A stretch of 64,000 bases of DNA from Macrostomum hystrix (taxonomy: Eukaryota; Platyhelminthes; Macrostomidae). The notes under the pieces were generated by a model. That model was given only the letters and a program-made list of their open reading frames with translations. It did not search any database and was not told where the DNA came from. The stretch is taken from assembly GCA_950097015.1 (NCBI GenBank), contig CATNEN010000002.1, positions 5,115,001 through 5,179,000 on the forward strand, given 5' to 3'. This document shows positions 58,565 through 64,000 of the stretch, piece by piece. Within the stretch, counting starts at the first letter, position 1, and each line of letters starts with the position of its first letter. The position numbers were made by a program, and so were the translations under genes.

Positions 58565-60732
58565 CTGGTCTGTCTCAGCTCAGCCTCATCAGTCTCTGGA
58601 GCAGTCGCTGAAACATACTCTGGAGCAGTCTATGTGAATTTCGATTCGTACAGCCAGCGGGATCCTGACAAATGCGACTCGAATTGGTTTGGAACAGACC
58701 ACTGCGATCCCTACTTCACAACTTCTGTGTCGATACGGTCGAAGAGTCTCGGATCATTCACGTCAACTGAATACGACAATGCGAATAAAGTGATCCATTT
58801 CGGAAATAAAATAGGCCAGCTCTCCAACCCACTCGCTTTTCCATTCACCAACTCAGCACTGAGTCCGACTGACAGTCTCCAAGTGTCCGTTACAGTCACA
58901 GATAAAAACCCTGGCGGTGACAGCCTAATGTGTGCACTGTCGAAGTCTCTCAGCGTTCAGTCCATGACTCTGTTTCCAAACAACACAGTGAGCAGACACT
59001 GGACTCCGCAGAGCTTTGAAATGAGCAGTTCGGACCACACTCTGAGATTTGAAGTTTGGATCACCTGCCAACCAAACTATTACCAGGCGGGCTGCTCCGT
59101 GCACTGCGATCCGAGTCGATTCGCATGCAGCCGAGACGGCTCGAGAGTGTGCCCTGAGGGGTTCAGGCCTCTTGGTGACACGTGCATTTCCACAGACAAG
59201 TGCATAGAGCGAGGCCCTGACTTCTGCCAGAATGGTGGAAAGTGCGAAGTTAACCTGCAGTCACAGCCGGTCTGCCAGTGTCCCATGAACTTCACCGGAT
59301 CTCGTTGCGAGCTGCACACTCATCCGTGCCATCGCAATGCCACGTTGTGCATCCATGGAGCCTGCCACACATCCGACAGTAACGGAACTTCTGAGTGCGT
59401 GTGCGAGAAGGGATTCTTGGGATATCATTGCGATGAGGACGTGGACGAGTGTCGATTGGTCAATGGGCTCTGCGGGCACGATGGTGAATGCGTGAACTCC
59501 GTTGGCAGCTTCAGGTGCGTCTGTAAAGACGGCATTACAGGTGCTCTTTGCCAGATTCAACTGCACACACCTCATAGCATAGTGAGTCCTGGTAGTGTGG
59601 CCACGCCGCGTTCAGAGCCGCCTTCATCTCTGACGGAGAGAGTGAGTGTTTTTGGTTGACCGTGTTGGTTCAAGGCATTAGTTGCCATGTGAAATTAGAT
59701 AAATGACTTCTATTTGCAGCTCACTTTGCCGATATTAATGCTGGCAGTCCTAATGATAGTCGTGTGCGCCCTGACTGGCATTGTGGCTGTTATCATGATT
59801 TATAATCGGAAACGGTCTTCCGGAATCCAGTTACGACTTGCAGGCAACGCGTTTTACCAACCGAATTCGTGAGTTGTTTTTAAGCATTTAAAAATGAAAT
59901 ATCTACCTACATGGATTGGCAATAACGTTTTTAAAAAGACTCATGGGTTTCTCCTTTTCATAAACTTCAATAAATGTGTTTGTGAATGTTGTCCACTGCA
60001 TGACGAAAATGGACACTGGAACATCATTATGTGACAGCAGAAGCGCAGCTGAAACATTCACATAACGTGCGTTGCTGCACTGCTTCATCGCATGGCACAC
60101 GCCAGACTGCGTCGACATTTCTTCTCTCCATTATTTCACCTGGTAACAACCAAATCAAATTTCACCAGCGAGGAGGCAATTCTGTCCATTCTGCTGAATC
60201 CTGAGCACACACGCACACTGATGCTGTACGCAGGCACACTGCCTTGGACGTAAGGCCCACAAGCGCGCAAATTGCACGATGAGCCCTAAGCCCCTTCTCT
60301 CAAAAGGCTGCTCCCTAAATTAGTATGGCCCCGTTGCGGAATCGAGCTCTGGGACCTTGGTACGAAAGAGGATAACGCGTTATATAGACCACTCTGCCAC
60401 GCACCCCCTGATATTCTACGACAATAGTCTAGAGTTATCCTACGTCCGATTCCAGGTCACTCCCCGTGACACTACAGGAGACTCTACCGAATGAAGATTG
60501 CGTGGAAAGCACATACTACGAAGAAGTGGATGACGGGCCCGTAGCGGCAGCTGAGCAGAACTCATCACTGGGTGCTCAAAGTGGCACAGGTAATTTTTCG
60601 AACGCCGCCTACGACGGAGCTCAACCGGAGCTGGCGCAGCTGACGCTGAAGTCGCGCAGCTTTTCTAAGAAAAGCAGTCAGGCTGAACAGCAAATTCCGT
60701 CGAACAGCAAACACTTAAACAGACCCTCATAA
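58565..60732 (+). CDS. DSL/EGF-type Notch-ligand-like membrane protein (first exon not found)
   Basis: Visible exons are 58565-59641, 59720-59868 and 60456-60732, phases 0 and 2, giving about 500 residues. The upstream signal-peptide exon was not identified. After an MNNL-like N-terminal region (CDSNWFGTDHCDP), a DSL-like module (ITCQPNYYQAGCSVHCDPSRF, CSRDGSRVCPEGF) is followed by three EGF repeats. The third starts DVDEC and is calcium-binding in type. A membrane helix (LPILMLAVLMIVVCALTGIV) follows, then a cytoplasmic tail with NFSNAAYDG and a KSRSFSKKSS end. This is the short Delta/LAG-2-like layout. The DSL module is nearly identical at DNA level to that of the 52.55-kb gene, while the N-terminal part is much diverged. 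Intron 2 contains a SINE and copy 2 of the 119-bp repeat. Confidence 0.85.
60049..60167 (+). repeat. 119-bp direct repeat, copy 2
   Basis: Second copy, offset 1711 bp from copy 1, inside the last intron of the DSL/EGF gene. Confidence 0.9.
60290..60412 (-). mobile_element. tRNA(Leu/Ser)-like SINE head, minus strand
   Basis: On the minus strand it reads GGTGCGTGGCAGAGTGGTCT (box-A-like) and CAGAGCTCGATTCCGCAACG (box-B-like), with spacing longer than in class I tRNAs. Arms do not close as a tRNA. The extent to the left is unclear. Confidence 0.5.
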
Positions 60733-62995
60733 ACGTCTATTTCTCGACGTGAATGAGATCAAATGAACTCGGATACGGTGTCAGAGCTGAATTGAGGTCA
60801 GGGAGAAAGGAAATTACAAACTAGATTGTATAATTGGTAACTTGATTTTTCTTTTATCATGCGTTGTTTCGTAAAAGGTAGGTAGATCATATTTACAGGT
60901 TCACATCTAAAGCCCATCAGTTTTCCATTAAACTGTGATTAGAGCATGTTAAAATGCATGATATTTTCTTTAAACCATATTTTAGATTGTTATCCGCAAT
61001 TTGTGAAATGTGGCCCCTTAACTAACTCCCCCACCCCCATTTGAATAGCGATGTGGCACACAGCTCTTGGCTGGTGTGGCTTCAGCTAAATCTGTTTATT
61101 CCATTTCCGTTCTGTGCTGGGCTCGAGCGAAAATTATGGCACCGCGTCAAGTCACGCACACACGATCCTTAGATGCAAAAGAAATGAGCTGTTTCAGAGC
61201 TATATTTCTACTGGCTTCACGAATATTGTTTGTGCAGCACATTTATCGCGTCTGAATGATCAACTGAAGATATGAAAATTTAGCTAGCTTTTTATTTCTC
61301 ACATCTGACTATAATCGTTTACACTACATATGATTCTAATTGTGTTCGTTTAATTGACTTGAACTTGTGCGGAAAATATTCTAAATCAAATTGCATGCTT
61401 GTAACTTTTCTTTTTATCTACTTAATGCTGCCTTGCCACACTCATTATACATGTACGCAAAATTAGCATGTGAAAACAATACATGTGAATACGAAATTTC
61501 TATATTGAGTGACATAATGCAGTGTTGACTCAGCCCATATGCCTCTTATATATAACTGCCGCAATTTATGAATATAAATCTTTGTGCATATTTGTTACTA
61601 ATTTGTTTAGAACTTTCCAGTCAAGACTGCGTCTGACCCACTGAAAGTCTGCAACTAAATTTTTAAGACAACTTCGCTATCCAGATATTTTTCTAAAGTT
61701 TGCCACACTGTTTTCGGCATAAGATCTGAATCCAAAAATATTCTGTCTTTGCTTCCTTACAAAAAACTGCATAATATCAGGATGATATTTTCTTGTGAAA
61801 GTGCAAGCAAACTTGAAGGCTTTAGAGAACAATAGTAAACTGCTTTCTGTTCGTAGCAGCAGAACTTATTTAGTGCAATGACGAAGTTTCGGTTTCAACG
61901 AATAGGCGTAGCAGTTTCGGTTTATTTTAATAGCCAGGTAAATTATCAATCGTTACAAAACCTTCGTAGCGGAAAGCACTCTCATGCAGTAAATTGGGCC
62001 TTCGAATTAAGAAATCGTCTTTACGGCTAATGCTGGCTATATCTTAGGTGGGTTACAGAGCTACTCAATGGATTCACTTGAAATACAGCTACGGCTACAG
62101 TTCAGATTAGCCACTGACAAAATAACAACCAGCACTCAGTCGTATAACAAGCCTGGGGGGCGGGAGCCTTCCTGGAAAGGCCTAATTAGCACATTTGAAT
62201 ACGAACTACGACTATGTAGTACACTAAAACAAAACCATTATAAATATTAATGGAAAACCGAAGAGATATCCCTAACAAATATAGCTAGCGAAAATAATGC
62301 ACATAATTAGAAATAGCATATTAAAATTACATTAAATTAGAGAGACAACATCACACTCGCCTCCCTCTCAGAAGCTTAATGGCCTACTAACAGTAGTGGC
62401 TACGAACATCGAAATGGCTAGCGAAAAAAACGATTTCAGAATTGTTGCTACGTTATTAGAGTTTTTTGAATAGCTGTCTAGAGATATTTTGAAAATGAGG
62501 TTAACAATGGCAGTTTCAAGTGACACAAAAACAGGCATTAAATTTCAAAGACGAACGGCAAAAACGGAATATCGAGTGGCAAAACTGAACGACGAATGGC
62601 AAAAATTCGAACAAAAACCAAAGGCAAAATTCAGCAAGATATTGGCAAATTGAACAACGTCATCAAACCGCAGAGGCAATAAAAGGAATTGAAAATATTT
62701 TTGTTTTAGCAAATGCAATGTTTTTTTTATTTTTTAAGCAAAACTGACAAATTGACAAACACGAGAATTGTCTAGGACAGGCGAAAATTTCGGCGAATCG
62801 GCGGCGGAGCGAAAACCTGGACGGCCAGGCTACAAACAATGACTACGACAAAGGCTTACACTATGGCCAAAACCAAATCCGAAGATTCAAGGCTCGACCG
62901 CAGAGATACTAAACTAATGACAAAATGAAAAGATTGGCGAAAGCTATTAAAGAAAAGCTAACAGGCACACAGAACACAGGCAGCATACGACACGA
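60733..62995. other. Intergenic, nothing recognised; may include a gypsy 3' LTR
   Basis: No exon. The right part, beside the integrase gene, should hold the 3' LTR of that element (a TGTAAG start on the minus strand at about 63001 is possible), but I could not see its other end. Confidence 0.4.
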
Positions 62996-63003
62996 CTTAC
63001 ACC

Positions 63004-64000
63004 TTAGCTCTCGTTACCTCTCCTGAGCAGGTTGACCAGCGTGGAAAGGAATCTGACCGGCGGCCTTACTTGCCGGCCGGACCTCGTAACAGTGCAAGCT
63101 GGTCTCTGTACCTGGTCTGTCTGATCGTATTCGTGTTCATGTTCATGCTCGTGTTCTATTTGTGGTTGTGGTTCTGGTGGCATATTGGTTGGTATTGGTG
63201 TTGCCTGAGGATCTGGATTTAGCTCTGCTGTGACTTCAACTTCCGCACCGATGTCTGGCACCTGTTCATTATTGACAATGTTTACTGCTCGTGGTGCTTG
63301 TTCAGGTTGCACCTCGGGTGGTGACTCTGGTTTAGTGACTGGTTGAGCATTTGGCTGTTCCACTGGCAGTGTTTTGATGGCTGTTGAACTGTCTGTGTGA
63401 TTGGCTGTTGAACTGGCTGTGTGATTGGCTGTTCGACTGGCTGTGTGATTGATGACGATTGGCTTCTTGGAAAAGGTTTCGACAAGAGTTCGGTGGAGTC
63501 GGTGCGCGTAACTGTCCGGGTCATAGCAATCTTGCCTTGGTGGGTTGTAAATCAGGTCTAGGGGCATTTGAAATTCACGGCCCAGAAAAAGCTTAGCAGG
63601 TGTCATGCCCGTCGATTCGGATTCTAGAGAGCGGATGCTCATTCCTACACACCTAGCGGCAAAGGGCCAAGTCACATGCCTCTCAGCACAGACTGCTCGA
63701 ATTTGACTCTTAATAGTCTGGATGTTGCGTTCCACCTTCCCGTTGGCCTGGGGGCGGCGAGCAGTGATTCTAACGGTATCGATCTCTAGCAAGCGGGTCA
63801 GCTCTGCAACAATGTTATTTATGAATGCTGTGCCATTGTCCGAGACCATTTGCTCCATAGTACCATAGCGAACAATCCACTCTGTCAGGATTGCTGCCGC
63901 GGTTGTCTCGGCAGTTACGTCTTTCACAGGGACAATTTCCACAAATCCGGTGAATCTGTCAATCATTACAAGCAGATACCGGTAGCCTTCCTGTTCAGGG
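63004..64000 (-). mobile_element. Ty3/gypsy integrase, 3' part of pol, runs off the window edge
   Basis: The minus-strand frame is open from the window edge to a TAA at 63004. It shows the integrase catalytic triad: Asp in LLVMIDRF, Asp in VSDNGTAF, and Glu in NGKVERN about 35 residues later. After the core follow short tandem NHTASSTA repeats, a Pro/Glu-rich segment and an (HE)n run, then a basic CTVTRSGRQVRPPVRF tail. No stop interrupts it, so this copy is much younger than the gypsy pol at 45-47 kb. Confidence 0.9.

Noticed and set aside
60290-60412. Functional tRNA-Leu or tRNA-Ser gene
   Set aside because: Box A and B are present, but stems do not pair and the spacing and tail fit a SINE head better.

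Overview
The window is eukaryotic and animal. Its coding sequence is split by GT-AG introns, and the exons encode metazoan-type proteins: a DEG/ENaC channel, an F-spondin-like matrix protein, DSL/EGF Notch-ligand-like membrane proteins, a fibrinogen-related protein, ROGDI and NAPE-PLD. The host cannot be named from sequence alone. The dense intronic minisatellites, tRNA-headed SINEs and many decayed retroelements would suit a lophotrochozoan or flatworm such as Macrostomum. That is inference.

Layout: 1-0.8 kb is a decayed non-LTR reverse transcriptase. A tRNA-headed SINE with perfect 13-bp target duplications lies at 1.45-2.05 kb. Four host genes follow on the minus strand: NAPE-PLD (2.5-5.9 kb), a DEG/ENaC channel (7.5-10.0 kb), a secreted PAN-like/fibrinogen protein (11.1-12.8 kb), and a large gene spanning 15.8-37.4 kb. 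That last gene joins a PH domain to an actin-fold domain. Its 16.9-kb intron (19.1-36.0 kb) contains a complete plus-strand F-spondin-like gene (26.75-33.6 kb) with reeler, spondin-N, four thrombospondin type-1 repeats and two Kunitz domains. ROGDI (39.1-41.7 kb, minus) comes next. Many introns carry a minisatellite of 18-46 bp units.

42.8-51.5 kb is a pile of mobile elements: a foldback-like element, a Penelope-like element with GIY-YIG endonuclease and a hammerhead-ribozyme-like motif, a decayed Ty3/gypsy pol, and a non-LTR element (endonuclease plus RT) split by an LTR-gag fragment on the opposite strand.

52.5-60.7 kb is a plus-strand cluster of three related DSL-type membrane protein loci. 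The first is a ligand-like protein without EGF repeats but with a Ser/Thr-rich stalk. The second is a broken copy. The third has DSL plus three EGF repeats. The window ends in the integrase of another gypsy element on the minus strand (63.0-64.0 kb). Exon joins below were inferred by matching splice sites, reading phase and protein family pattern. Where phases did not close, this is stated.
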